Positions 17,047 to 25,532 of a DNA stretch of 64,000 nucleotides are shown here, in pieces. The DNA is from Solirubrobacterales bacterium 70-9. GTDB taxonomy: Bacteria; Pseudomonadota; Alphaproteobacteria; Acetobacterales; Acetobacteraceae. The stretch's first letter is position 1. Every line of letters starts with the position of its first letter. Under the pieces are notes generated by a model, which saw nothing but the letters and a program-made list of their open reading frames with translations, was not told the DNA's origin and made no database searches. Made by a program: the position numbers and the translations under genes. The stretch spans positions 1 through 64,000 of the forward strand of contig CAJCJG010000159.1 in the NCBI GenBank assembly GCA_903970625.1, in the 5' to 3' direction.

Positions 17047-17196
17047 ATGCCCGGACATCCGTTGCTGTGGCTCGCGCTTGCCACGTTGGTGTTGGTTGTC
17101 GTGTTCGCCGTCTGGAATCTGGCCGCGACGCTGCGGCAAATGGGGCACGGCGAAAACGTCGAGGGTCTGGGGAGCCCAAACGATCCCCTGCGGTGA
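17047..17196 (+). CDS. Small single-pass membrane protein, 49 residues
   Basis: A short gene of 49 codons with a strong ribosome site (GGAAGGA, 9 nt before the ATG). The protein has one clear hydrophobic helix (LLWLALATLVLVVVFAVWNL, residues 6-25) followed by a polar tail with a GHGENVEGLGSP stretch. I do not recognise a family. It lies between the EcfG-driven DUF2383 gene and the HWE kinase on the same strand, so it may belong to the same stress unit. Codon usage is GC-rich like its neighbours, which supports a real gene. Confidence 0.55.
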   Translation: MPGHPLLWLALATLVLVVVFAVWNLAATLRQMGHGENVEGLGSPNDPLR

Positions 17197-17237
17197 TGCC
17201 TCTCGCCGTTGGTGCCACGGCAATCGGCTGTCGTCGC

Positions 17238-17253
17238 TCCCGCTCTTGCGGGA
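17238..17253 (+). terminator. Short GC hairpin before the HWE kinase gene
   Basis: Stem TCCCGC / GCGGGA with a TCTT loop, 40 bp after the small membrane protein gene. It has no T-run. It could attenuate read-through into the kinase gene. Confidence 0.3.
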
Positions 17254-17329
17254 CGGTTGAATGCGCCGCTACCATTTCGCCATTGGTGACGGTCTCGTGC
17301 GCCGAGACGAGCGGGGCAGGATCAACCGT

Positions 17330-19036
17330 ATGGCGAGGCTTCGCCTATCGCTTCAAGGGCGGTTGCTGATCCTCACATTTGTCGCGCTGGCCCCGGCAGT
17401 CGCGTTGCTGGGCTGGACCGAATACCAGTTGCGGCACGCGCGGGAAGCGGAGGTCCGCGAACTCGCATCGCGCTACGGTCTTCTCGCGTCGCTTGAACTG
17501 GTCCGCATCGTCGATGGCGTCGGCGATCTTTTGATGGCCACGGCGCATGTTCCCGCCGTCGCCGGGAGGGAAGCAGGCGCTTGCGAGGCGTATCTCGCGG
17601 CCGTCGTCACCGATGCCCCGCAGCTTCGCGCAGCCGCCGTTCTTGACCGCGCGGCCACGGCCCAATGCGCGAGCACGGACGCGGCGCCGCCTCTGTCGGC
17701 GGACAACCGGCTGCTGCTGACCGGGCCGGCAGTGCCAGGACAAGGCCCCCTGATCGTCGGCACCTACCAGAACGCCCCCGTCGCCACCGGCGAGTTGCTG
17801 CCGCTGATGATGAAGCTGCGCGATGCGGACGGCCGCTCGGCCGGGGCGCTGGTGGCCTATCTGGACCTCGCCTGGCTGGGGGCGCGGATCAAGGAGCGTA
17901 CGCTCGGCACCGGCAATTCCCTGACCATCGCCGACCGCAACGGCACCATCATCGCCCGCGAACCGTTCCCGGAGCGATTCGTCGGCACCAGCATTCCGGC
18001 CGCGTTCGACTCCATCGTGCATGCCAACGCGCCCGGCACGCTGCCGGTGATCAGCCAGGACGGCACTAGGCGGATGCTGGGCTACTACCCAGTCAACTCG
18101 CCGCCGGTCGGCATCTACCTCAGCGCCGGCATCTCGGAGACCGAGGCGTTTCGGGACATCGACGCGACACGGCGGCGGAATTTCGCGGTGATGCTGGTGG
18201 CGGGCGTGGCGACGTTCGGGCTGGCGTGGGCGATTGGGCAGCGGTTCATCCAGCAGCCGGTGCAACGCCTGCTGGACAGTATCGAAGCCTGGCGGCGCGA
18301 CGACCTGACCGTGCGCACCGGCATGCGGGCGGGCAGCGGCGAACTGGAGGCGGTGGGCGAGGCATTCGACCGGCTGATCGAGGAACTGGCGCTGCGGCAG
18401 ACGGCGCGCGAGCAGGCGGAGGCGCAACGCAAACTGGTGGTCGAGGAATTGCGGCATCGGGTGAAAAACACCCTGACCGTGGTGCAGGCAATTGCCAGCC
18501 AGAGCCTGCGCGGCGGCGACCTTGCCGGCGCCCGCGCCAGCTTCACGGCCCGCATCCAGGCCCTGGCCGACGCGCACGACATCCTGACCGCCAATAGCTG
18601 GGAGGCGGCCGAGTTGACCGACATTTTGCGCCGCACGCTGCGGCCGTTCCAGGACGGCGCGGCGGAGCGGTTCGTGCTGTCGGGTCCGAGGCTGCGTCTG
18701 CAACCGGCCGCCGCGCTGTCGCTTGGGCTCGCGGTCCACGAATTGGCGACCAACGCGGTCAAATACGGCGCGCTCAGCCGCGACGAAGGGCATGTGCGGA
18801 TCGCTTGGCAGGTCGAGGACGCGGGGCCGGACAGCCGCTTTCGGCTGCACTGGAGCGAGCGCGGCGGTCCGGAGGCGATGGCTCCGGCGCGCGCCGGCTT
18901 CGGATCGCGGCTGATCCGCAGCGCGCTGGGCGGCGAGACGCGCGGCACGGTGCGGATGGATTTTCACGCACCGGGCCTCGATTGCCACATCGAAGCGCCA
19001 CTGGAATCGGTCGCGGTCGAACTCGTCGAGAGTTGA
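17330..19036 (+). CDS. HWE-family sensor histidine kinase
   Basis: Membrane sensor kinase of 568 residues. Helix 1 (LLILTFVALAPAVALLGW) is followed by a periplasmic dCache-like domain of about 250 residues, a second helix (NFAVMLVAGVATFGLAWAI), a HAMP segment and the kinase core. The phospho-acceptor is in EELRHRVKNTLTVVQAIASQ, the ATP-binding N box is HELATNAVKYGAL, and LHWSERGGP supplies the W-x-E motif that defines HWE kinases. No response regulator is adjacent, so it is an orphan here. Such kinases often feed PhyR in the EcfG stress pathway (family knowledge). The ATG at 17330 was chosen for its AGG site and the near-terminal helix; one at 17261 is possible. Confidence 0.88.
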   Translation: MARLRLSLQGRLLILTFVALAPAVALLGWTEYQLRHAREAEVRELASRYGLLASLELVRIVDGVGDLLMATAHVPAVAGREAGACEAYLAAVVTDAPQLRAAAVLDRAATAQCASTDAAPPLSADNRLLLTGPAVPGQGPLIVGTYQNAPVATGELLPLMMKLRDADGRSAGALVAYLDLAWLGARIKERTLGTGNSLTIADRNGTIIAREPFPERFVGTSIPAAFDSIVHANAPGTLPVISQDGTRRMLGYYPVNSPPVGIYLSAGISETEAFRDIDATRRRNFAVMLVAGVATFGLAWAIGQRFIQQPVQRLLDSIEAWRRDDLTVRTGMRAGSGELEAVGEAFDRLIEELALRQTAREQAEAQRKLVVEELRHRVKNTLTVVQAIASQSLRGGDLAGARASFTARIQALADAHDILTANSWEAAELTDILRRTLRPFQDGAAERFVLSGPRLRLQPAAALSLGLAVHELATNAVKYGALSRDEGHVRIAWQVEDAGPDSRFRLHWSERGGPEAMAPARAGFGSRLIRSALGGETRGTVRMDFHAPGLDCHIEAPLESVAVELVES

Positions 19037-19367
19037 GGCGCGGGCCGACCGGGGCATTTTGCGGCGCCAGCCCCCCCGGTGCATCGGCGCGAACATAAAA
19101 CGAAATGCTGGCTTCTCTTGTCCCCCGCGAAAGACGGGCGGAGAGGGAGCAGGTTGGAATCTGCATACATTTGTAATCCTACAATGAATTTTCACTCCAT
19201 ACGCATCAATGGAACAATATTTGTATCGAATTGAAGATCGCATCAAAAAAACAGTTCTACCTCGACTTAATGTCTATGTCGACGATTCTGTCGGATAATT
19301 AAGAAGCGGCGCTGCAACGTTCACGTTGTTCGCGAGTTACACATGCTCATCTATTCGGAGAGGCGAA
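19037..19367. other. AT-richer intergenic region upstream of the Hint-repeat gene
   Basis: This 331-bp gap holds a degenerate CTTCTC...GGAGAGGGAG hairpin-like element near 19112-19152. After it comes a clearly AT-rich stretch (about 19155-19290), unusual for this GC-rich window, likely to contain the promoter of the following gene. No ORF with a ribosome site was seen. Confidence 0.45.
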
Positions 19368-21719
19368 ATGTTCGGGACGAATTCCAACCGCCGCGACGCG
19401 CCTTCCGTGCAATCCAACGGCACTAGCGTGACCGCCGGGCAGACGAGCAGCGGGCTTTTCATCGGGTCCGGTGACACGCTCACGGTGTTCGCCGGCGGCA
19501 CGGCGGTCGATAGCTATGTCCCATGCGGCGGCAGCGTCGCCGTCCTCACGCAGGGCATCGCGAGCGGCACTGAGTTGGGCGGCACCGAGACGGTCGCCTC
19601 CGGCGGCACGACCTTCGGCACCGTCGTCGGCTTCGGCGGCACCGAGAGTGTGGCCGGCGGCGCGGCCAGCGGCGCCATCGTGCAAGGTACGCTCGCGCTG
19701 ACATCGGGCGGCTCGGCCGTCGGAGCGGCGATCCGGCAAGACGGCGTGGAGATCGTGTCGAGCGGCGCCGTGGCCAGCGGAACAACGGTCGGCACAGTTG
19801 GCATGGAGACGGTTGCCTCCGGCGGCACCACCATCGGCACCGTCGTCGTCGGCAACGGTTATCTGCTGCGGGATGGCGCGCTGGTGATCGGCGCGGGCGG
19901 GTCCGGGTTCGGCACCGTCGTCAGCGGCGGCTACGAGACGGTGGCGGCCGGCGGCTGGGCCAGTGGCACCACCGTGTACGGCACGTCAGAACCCAGCGGC
20001 GGCGCCGCACTGGGATACGGCGGCGGCTACAATTTCGTCGCGGGGACCACGGTCGGCGACACCATCGGCAGCGGCGGCATCGAAGAGGTGCTGTCGGGCG
20101 GCACGGCCAGCAGCACGACCGTCTATGCCGGCGGCACCGAAATCGTCTCGTCCGGCGGCGTGGCCACTGACAGCTATGTCCAGGACGGAGGCACCCTCTC
20201 CGTTCTCGCCCAGGGCATCGCGAGCGGCACCGAGTTGGGCGGCACCGAGACGGTCGCCTCCGGCGGCACAACGTTCGGCACCGTCGTCGGCGTCGGCGGC
20301 GAGGAGCGTGTGGCCGGCGGCGCGGCCAGCGGCGCCATCGTGCAAGGCACGCTCACGCTGGTGTCCGGCGGCTCGGCGGTCGGCGCGAGCATCCAGCAAG
20401 ACGGCGCGGAGATCGTTGCAAGCGGGGGGGCGGCCACCGGCACAACGGTCGGCACGGTTGGGACGGAAACGGTGTACGACGGGGGCACGACGACCGGCAC
20501 CGTCGTCGTCGGCAACGGCTATCTGCTGCGGGATGGCGCGCTGGTGATCAGCGCGGGCGGGTCCGGGTTCGGCACTGTCGTCAGCGGCGGCTACGAGACG
20601 GTGGCGGCCGGCGGCTGGGCCAGTGGCACCACCGTGTACGGCACGTCGGAACCCAGCGGCGGCGCCGCACTGGGATACGGCGGCGGCTACAATTTCGTCG
20701 CGGGGACCACGGTCGGCGACACAATCGGCAGCGGCGGCATCGAAAAGGTGCTGTCGGGCGGCACGGCCAGCGGCACCGTCGTCGAAAGCGGCGGCACGCA
20801 GGTCGTGGATGCCGGGGGATCGGCGATAGGCACCGTGTTGAACGGCGGTTTCGCGATCGACCTGCCGGACCTCGCCTATGCGGCCGGCGGCGGCTCGGCC
20901 GTGCTCGACACGCAGACCGATGTGCTGACCATCGCCGTGGGCGAGGCAAGCTCCCACATCATCCTGGCCGGAAGCTATGCGGGATGGGATTTTCACGTCG
21001 GCGCGGATGGCGGCAGCGGGTCGCTGGTTACGGCCGATGCGAGCACCGCCGTGGCGTGTTTTGCCGCCGGCACCCGCATCGCGGTCGAACGCACGGCGGA
21101 CGGGCGCACCGAAATGGCGGTCGAGGCGTTGCGGCCAGGCGACCGCGTTCGGCTGGCGCAGGGCGGCGCGGCGCCGGTGACGTGGCTCGGCCATCGCCGG
21201 ATCGCGTGCCAAAGCCACCCGCGCCCAGACGACGTGCAACCGGTGCGGATCGCCGCCCATGCCTTCGGCCTCGGCCGTCCCGCGCGCGATCTGTGGCTTT
21301 CGCCGGACCATGCCGTCTGGATCGAGGGCGTGCTGATCCCGATTCGCTATTTGCTGAACGATGCGACCGTGCGGCAGGAGGATGTTGCGTCCGTCACCTA
21401 TTGGCACGTCGAACTGCCGGCGCACGATGTTTTGCTGGCCGAGGGTTTGCCGGCCGAAAGCTATCTGAACACCGGCAACCGCGCCGTCTTTGCCAACGGG
21501 GGGGGTATTGCTCTGGCACACCCCGACTTCGCCCGCAGCGTCTGGGACCAAGGGGGGTGCGCGCCGCTGGTCACTGCCGGGTCGGAGCGCGATCTGGTGT
21601 ATCGGCGCTTGCTGGCGCAGGCGTTCACGCTCGGCTGGCGGCTTATCGACGCGGGCGACGGCGCTTGCGACTGGCTGGCACCGCCGGCGGACGACCGGAC
21701 GACCGCCGCGACCGCTTGA
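19368..21719 (+). CDS. Repeat-rich surface protein with C-terminal Hint domain
   Basis: Protein of 783 residues. Residues about 20-500 are glycine/serine/threonine-rich repeats of the AIDA/autotransporter-passenger kind, with a core resembling SGGTASGTTV and ETVASGGTT, expected to form a beta-solenoid. From Cys564 a Hint (hedgehog/intein) domain begins: CFAAGTRIAVE, then RPGDRVRLAQGG, LSPDHAVWIEGVLIP and the late block SYLNTGNRAVF. There is no classical signal peptide and no beta-barrel translocator, so the export route is unclear. Similar repeat-Hint proteins are common in acetic-acid-type Alphaproteobacteria. GGAGAGG lies 5 nt before the ATG, fixing the start. The solenoid contains a near-exact internal duplication. 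Confidence 0.85.
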   Translation: MFGTNSNRRDAPSVQSNGTSVTAGQTSSGLFIGSGDTLTVFAGGTAVDSYVPCGGSVAVLTQGIASGTELGGTETVASGGTTFGTVVGFGGTESVAGGAASGAIVQGTLALTSGGSAVGAAIRQDGVEIVSSGAVASGTTVGTVGMETVASGGTTIGTVVVGNGYLLRDGALVIGAGGSGFGTVVSGGYETVAAGGWASGTTVYGTSEPSGGAALGYGGGYNFVAGTTVGDTIGSGGIEEVLSGGTASSTTVYAGGTEIVSSGGVATDSYVQDGGTLSVLAQGIASGTELGGTETVASGGTTFGTVVGVGGEERVAGGAASGAIVQGTLTLVSGGSAVGASIQQDGAEIVASGGAATGTTVGTVGTETVYDGGTTTGTVVVGNGYLLRDGALVISAGGSGFGTVVSGGYETVAAGGWASGTTVYGTSEPSGGAALGYGGGYNFVAGTTVGDTIGSGGIEKVLSGGTASGTVVESGGTQVVDAGGSAIGTVLNGGFAIDLPDLAYAAGGGSAVLDTQTDVLTIAVGEASSHIILAGSYAGWDFHVGADGGSGSLVTADASTAVACFAAGTRIAVERTADGRTEMAVEALRPGDRVRLAQGGAAPVTWLGHRRIACQSHPRPDDVQPVRIAAHAFGLGRPARDLWLSPDHAVWIEGVLIPIRYLLNDATVRQEDVASVTYWHVELPAHDVLLAEGLPAESYLNTGNRAVFANGGGIALAHPDFARSVWDQGGCAPLVTAGSERDLVYRRLLAQAFTLGWRLIDAGDGACDWLAPPADDRTTAATA
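19509..20780 (+). repeat. Internal tandem duplication, 660-bp period
   Basis: Two copies of roughly 610 bp lie in the same frame exactly 660 bp apart. The stretch from 19561 matches that from 20221, and 19861-20110 matches 20521-20770 almost base for base. The period equals 220 codons, so the beta-solenoid was lengthened without a frameshift. The few differences cluster near 19501-19540 and 19790-19830. Confidence 0.9.
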
Positions 21720-21730
21720 ACAGGCCAGTC

Positions 21731-21807
21731 TGGCGTTCCCGGCGGGATTCGAACCCACGGCCCCAGGATTAGGAATCCTGTGCTCTATCCGGCTGAGCTA
21801 CGGGAAC
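21731..21807 (-). tRNA. tRNA-Arg (anticodon CCT)
   Basis: The minus strand folds as a full cloverleaf of 77 nt with an encoded 3' CCA. The acceptor stem is GTTCCCG/CGGGAAC, the anticodon stem CAGGA/TCCTG with loop TTCCTAA (anticodon CCT, reading AGG), and the T-arm GTGGG-TTCGAAT-CCCGC. It lies 11 bp beyond the stop of the Hint-repeat gene and points towards it. No att-like repeat or integrase accompanies it. Confidence 0.95.
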
Positions 21808-21904
21808 CACCGCGTCTCGTATAGCGCAGCACAAACCGCCCGTCAGCCTGCAACTCTGCGTGGTGGGCTTGACGGGTTGGCCGCGCAACCGCGACCCTGT
21901 GCCG

Positions 21905-22909
21905 ATGTCCGATCCCATCGACCTGCACCGCCGCCTGCTCACCCTCGATAGCCATATCGACATCCCCTGGCCCGACGGCCCGGCTTTCGCGGCGGAGACG
22001 CAACGCCGCGTCGATCTGCCGAAAATGCGGCGCGGCCACCTCGCCTGCGGCTTTTTCGCCGCCTACGTGCCGCAAACTCGCCGCTCGCCGGAGGCGCACG
22101 AGGCCGCCTATGCCCGCGCGATCGACATGCTGGGCGCGATCCGCGCCATGGGGCAGGCTGAGGGTGCGCGGCTGTGCCGCACCGCCAACGACATCGAGGC
22201 CGCCGTCCGCGACGGCGCCACCGCGATCGTGCCGGCGGTGGAAAATGGCCATGCCTGCGCCGGCGACCCCGCCCGGCTGCGCCAATTTGCGGCCCTCGGC
22301 GCCCGCTACATGACGCTGACCCACACCGGGCACAACGCCCTGTCCGACTCCTCTAACCCACGGGCGGACCTTGGCGACGCGGAAACCGAGCATCGCGGCC
22401 TGTCCGAGATCGGCCGCGCCGCCATCGCCGAGATGAATCGGCTGGGCATGGTCGTCGATATTTCCCACGTCTCGAAAGCCGCGATGTTGCAGGCGGCCGC
22501 GCTGTCGCGCACGCCGGTGGTAGCGACCCATTCCTGCGTCCGCGCGCTGTGCGACAATTTGCGCAACCTCGACAACGAGCAGCTCGACGTGCTGCGCGAC
22601 GCGGGCGGCGTGGCGCAGATCACCGCCGTGCCGTACTTCCTACGCCCCGGCGGCCGGGCGGACGGCGTGACACCGGCCGATTTCGCGGCGCATATCGACT
22701 ATGCCGTGAGCCGGATCGGCCTCGCCCATGTCGGGATTTCGTCGGATTTCGACGGCGGCGGTGGGTTTTCCGGCTGGCACGACGCAGCCGAGAGCCCCGC
22801 CATCACCGCCGAACTGGCACGGCGGGGCTATGCCGAGGCGGAGTTGTCCGCGCTGTGGAGTGGCAATTTCCTGCGCGTGCTGCGCGCGGCCGAGGCGGCG
22901 GCGGACTGA
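21905..22909 (+). CDS. Membrane dipeptidase family protein (peptidase M19)
   Basis: Zinc dipeptidase of 334 residues in the renal-dipeptidase family, predicted to hydrolyse dipeptides, including ones with a C-terminal D-residue. Metal ligands are visible as H-x-D in TLDSHIDIPW, the bridging glutamate in VPAVENGHA, and histidines in VDISHVSKAA and VVATHSCVRAL; SSDFDGG is the late aspartate motif. There is no signal peptide, so it is probably cytoplasmic and acts on imported peptides. The ATG at 21905 is preferred over one 15 codons upstream with an atypical leader. It starts the block leading to PutA and DadA, one base before the aldo/keto reductase gene. Confidence 0.9.
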   Translation: MSDPIDLHRRLLTLDSHIDIPWPDGPAFAAETQRRVDLPKMRRGHLACGFFAAYVPQTRRSPEAHEAAYARAIDMLGAIRAMGQAEGARLCRTANDIEAAVRDGATAIVPAVENGHACAGDPARLRQFAALGARYMTLTHTGHNALSDSSNPRADLGDAETEHRGLSEIGRAAIAEMNRLGMVVDISHVSKAAMLQAAALSRTPVVATHSCVRALCDNLRNLDNEQLDVLRDAGGVAQITAVPYFLRPGGRADGVTPADFAAHIDYAVSRIGLAHVGISSDFDGGGGFSGWHDAAESPAITAELARRGYAEAELSALWSGNFLRVLRAAEAAAD

Positions 22910-22910
22910 C

Positions 22911-23747
22911 ATGCGCACCGTCCGCCTGCCCGACGGAACGGAGGTTGTGGCGCTCGGCCAGGGCACGTGGCGGATGGGCGAGGGCCGGCACCCGCGCAAG
23001 GCCGAGGCCGACGCGCTGCGGATGGGCCTCGACCTCGGCATGACGCTGATCGACACGGCGGAAATGTACGGCGAAGGCGGCGCGGAGGAGGTGGTGGGCG
23101 ACGCCGTCGCCGGCCGGCGCGACACGGCGTTCATCGTCAGCAAGGTCTATCCGCGCAACGCCAGCCACAAGGGCGTGGCGGCGGCCTGCGCGCGCAGCCT
23201 GTCGCGGATGCGCGTCGAGCGCATCGATCTGTACCTGCTGCACTGGCGCGGGAGCGTGCCGTTGGCCGAAACGGTCGCGGGCTTCGAGGATTTGCGGGCC
23301 GCAGGTAAGATCGGCGCTTGGGGCGTCTCCAACTTCGACGCCGCCGAGATGGCCGAGCTTGTGCGCGTGCCCGATGGTTCCGGCTGCGCCACGGATCAGG
23401 TGCTTTACAACCCGGACGCGCGAGGCATCGAGTTCGACCTACTGCCCTGGTGCGCTCGCGCCAAAATGCCGCTGATGGCCTACTCGCCGGTCGGGCAGGG
23501 CGGCTCGCTGCTTCGGGCGCCCGCGATGCTGGCGGCGGCGAGGCGCCACGGCGCGACCCCGGCGCAAATCGCCCTCGCATGGGCGCTGCGCCACCCCGGC
23601 GTGATCGCAATTCCGAAGGCCACGATCCATGCCCATGTCCGCGATAACGCTACCGCCGCGACGCTGACCCTGACGCCGGATGATCTGGCCGCCATCGACG
23701 CAGCCTTCCCGCCGCCGAAGCGCAGGCAACGGCTGGAAATGCTATAA
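22911..23747 (+). CDS. Aldo/keto reductase
   Basis: NADPH-dependent aldo/keto reductase of 278 residues, TIM-barrel fold. The catalytic tetrad is seen as Asp and Tyr in LIDTAEMYGEG, Lys in IVSKVYP and His in LLHWRG. The cofactor-binding end reads IPKATIHAHVRDNA. Substrates of this family range from sugars to keto acids. The start lies one base after the dipeptidase stop, implying co-transcription. Confidence 0.9.
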   Translation: MRTVRLPDGTEVVALGQGTWRMGEGRHPRKAEADALRMGLDLGMTLIDTAEMYGEGGAEEVVGDAVAGRRDTAFIVSKVYPRNASHKGVAAACARSLSRMRVERIDLYLLHWRGSVPLAETVAGFEDLRAAGKIGAWGVSNFDAAEMAELVRVPDGSGCATDQVLYNPDARGIEFDLLPWCARAKMPLMAYSPVGQGGSLLRAPAMLAAARRHGATPAQIALAWALRHPGVIAIPKATIHAHVRDNATAATLTLTPDDLAAIDAAFPPPKRRQRLEML

Positions 23748-23828
23748 CGCGCCGCAGGACGATCACGGGATCTTGACGCGGGCTCATCGGCACCACGAAT
23801 GTGGGCGCACCACCGGGGAGTTTGGCGA

Positions 23829-25484
23829 ATGAGCGACGTGACCAAGAGTCCGCTGATAGATCTGCTCGGCCGGCAAATGGCAGACGGCAAACTGAACCGA
23901 CGCGAGTTTGTCCGCTATGCGGCGTTGCTTGGTCTGGCGGCGCCTGCGGCCATGAAACTGGCGGGCATCGGCCCGATCGCCCGCGCGGAGGCGGCCGGGC
24001 TGCCGCAAGGCGGCATCCTTCGCGTCGGCACCCGCGTGAAAGATCTGAAGAGTCCGCATACCTATTCGTGGGGCGGCTACGACAGCAACGTTTCGCGCCA
24101 GGTCGTCGAGTATCTGACGTTCACCGACAGCGAGAACGTGACGCACCCGTATCTGCTGGACGGATGGAAGGTCAGCGACGACCTCAAGACCTGGACGCTG
24201 AGCGTCCGCAAGGGCGTGAAGTGGCACAACGGCGAGGATTTCACCGCCGACGACGTGATGTGGAACCTGAAGCGGCTGACCGACGCCGCTGTTGGATCGT
24301 CGGTGGTCGGGCTGGTGAAGGGCTATCTGCTGAAGGAGACCAAGGGCGCCGACGGTAAGCCCACCACCGAACTGTGGGACGCCAACGCCATCGAGAAGGT
24401 CGATTCCTTCACCGTGCGGCTGAACTGCGCGGCGCCGCAGATTGCGGTGCCCGAGCATCTGTTCCACTACCCGGCGGCGATGCTGTACCACGGCGACAAC
24501 GGCGTGTTTACGCCGGGGGCGCAAGGCACCGGCCCGTTCGAACTGACGCAGGCCGACATGGGCAAACTCGCCGTCGTCAAGAAAGTGAAGTCTTACTGGG
24601 GCGAGCAAGCCAACCTCGATGCGGTCGAGTTCGTCGATACTGGCGACGACCCGGCGGCGGCCATCGCGGCCCTGGCCTCGCAGCAGTTGCACGGCCTGAT
24701 TTTCGCCGACCCGGTGCAGTACGACGCGCTGAAGGCACTGCCGAACTTGCAGATCTACAGCGTGCCGACCAGCCAGACCGCCGTGATGCGGATGAAGGTG
24801 ACGGAAAAGCCGTTCGACGATCCACGGGTCCGCAAGGCCATGAAACTCGGCCTGGACGCGGAAGCGATCGTGCAGATCGCGCTGCGCGGCCTGGGCGTAC
24901 CCGGCGATCACACACATGTCTCCACCGCGCACCCGGACTATAAGCCGATCAAACCGCTGGGCCGGGACATCGCGGCAGCCAAGCAGTTGCTGACCGACGC
25001 GGGGCATCCGGAGGGATTTGAGACCACGCTGTTCGTGCCGAACGACGTGCCCTGGATCGTCGCGCAGGCACAGGCGGCGGCAGAGCAATGGAAAGATATC
25101 GGCGTCACGGTGAAGATCAACGTGATGCCGGGCGCCCAGTACTGGGACGTGTGGACGAAAGTGCCGTTCGGCGGCACCATCTGGTATCATCGCCCGCTCG
25201 GTTCCATGCTGATCGCGCTCGCCTACCGGACCGGCGTGCCGTGGAACGAAAGCAGCTATTCCAATGCCGAACTGGATGAAACGCTGACCAAGGTGGAAGG
25301 CACGCTGGATATCGACAAGCGGCGCGACCTTATGGGCCGGATCGAAGAGATTATGCACGAGGACGGCCCAATCGCGCAGCCGCTGTGGACCAACAACTTC
25401 ACATTCTACGACAAGAAGGTGCAGGGCGTGGTCGTGCATCCGACGAACTATTTTTTCGCCAACCGCTTTGCCCTCGGCGCCTGA
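23829..25484 (+). CDS. ABC transporter substrate-binding protein, dipeptide (SBP_bac_5) family
   Basis: Periplasmic receptor of 551 residues. The N-terminus has a twin-arginine motif ([15 protein letters not shown]) about 22 residues in, followed by a hydrophobic stretch and an alanine-rich cleavage area. Family marks include [20 protein letters not shown] and the GTGPFEL loop. GGGGAG lies 8 nt before the ATG. It begins a second peptide-type importer, unrelated in gene order to the one at 5.4 kb: here the ATPases are fused and a proline-degrading enzyme follows. Confidence 0.9.
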   Translation: MSDVTKSPLIDLLGRQMADGKLNRREFVRYAALLGLAAPAAMKLAGIGPIARAEAAGLPQGGILRVGTRVKDLKSPHTYSWGGYDSNVSRQVVEYLTFTDSENVTHPYLLDGWKVSDDLKTWTLSVRKGVKWHNGEDFTADDVMWNLKRLTDAAVGSSVVGLVKGYLLKETKGADGKPTTELWDANAIEKVDSFTVRLNCAAPQIAVPEHLFHYPAAMLYHGDNGVFTPGAQGTGPFELTQADMGKLAVVKKVKSYWGEQANLDAVEFVDTGDDPAAAIAALASQQLHGLIFADPVQYDALKALPNLQIYSVPTSQTAVMRMKVTEKPFDDPRVRKAMKLGLDAEAIVQIALRGLGVPGDHTHVSTAHPDYKPIKPLGRDIAAAKQLLTDAGHPEGFETTLFVPNDVPWIVAQAQAAAEQWKDIGVTVKINVMPGAQYWDVWTKVPFGGTIWYHRPLGSMLIALAYRTGVPWNESSYSNAELDETLTKVEGTLDIDKRRDLMGRIEEIMHEDGPIAQPLWTNNFTFYDKKVQGVVVHPTNYFFANRFALGA

Positions 25485-25503
25485 GCGCCGAACGCCGGCC
25501 ACT

Positions 25504-25524
25504 CCCCTCCCCGCTCGGGAGGGG
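25504..25524 (+). repeat. GC hairpin between binding-protein and permease genes
   Basis: Perfect 8-bp stem CCCCTCCC / GGGAGGGG with a CGCTC loop in the 48-bp gap. It resembles the CT/GA-rich hairpin at 17-60. In this position it may trim or stabilise mRNA so that the receptor exceeds the membrane subunits (inference). Confidence 0.55.
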
Positions 25525-25532
25525 ATAAGGGC

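Noticed and set aside
21057-21719. Intein interrupting a host protein
   Set aside because: There is no C-extein; the Hint domain runs to the protein's end, as in repeat-Hint surface proteins.
21731-21807. tRNA gene as an integration site for a mobile element
   Set aside because: No integrase, transposase or direct repeat of the tRNA 3' end was seen on either side.
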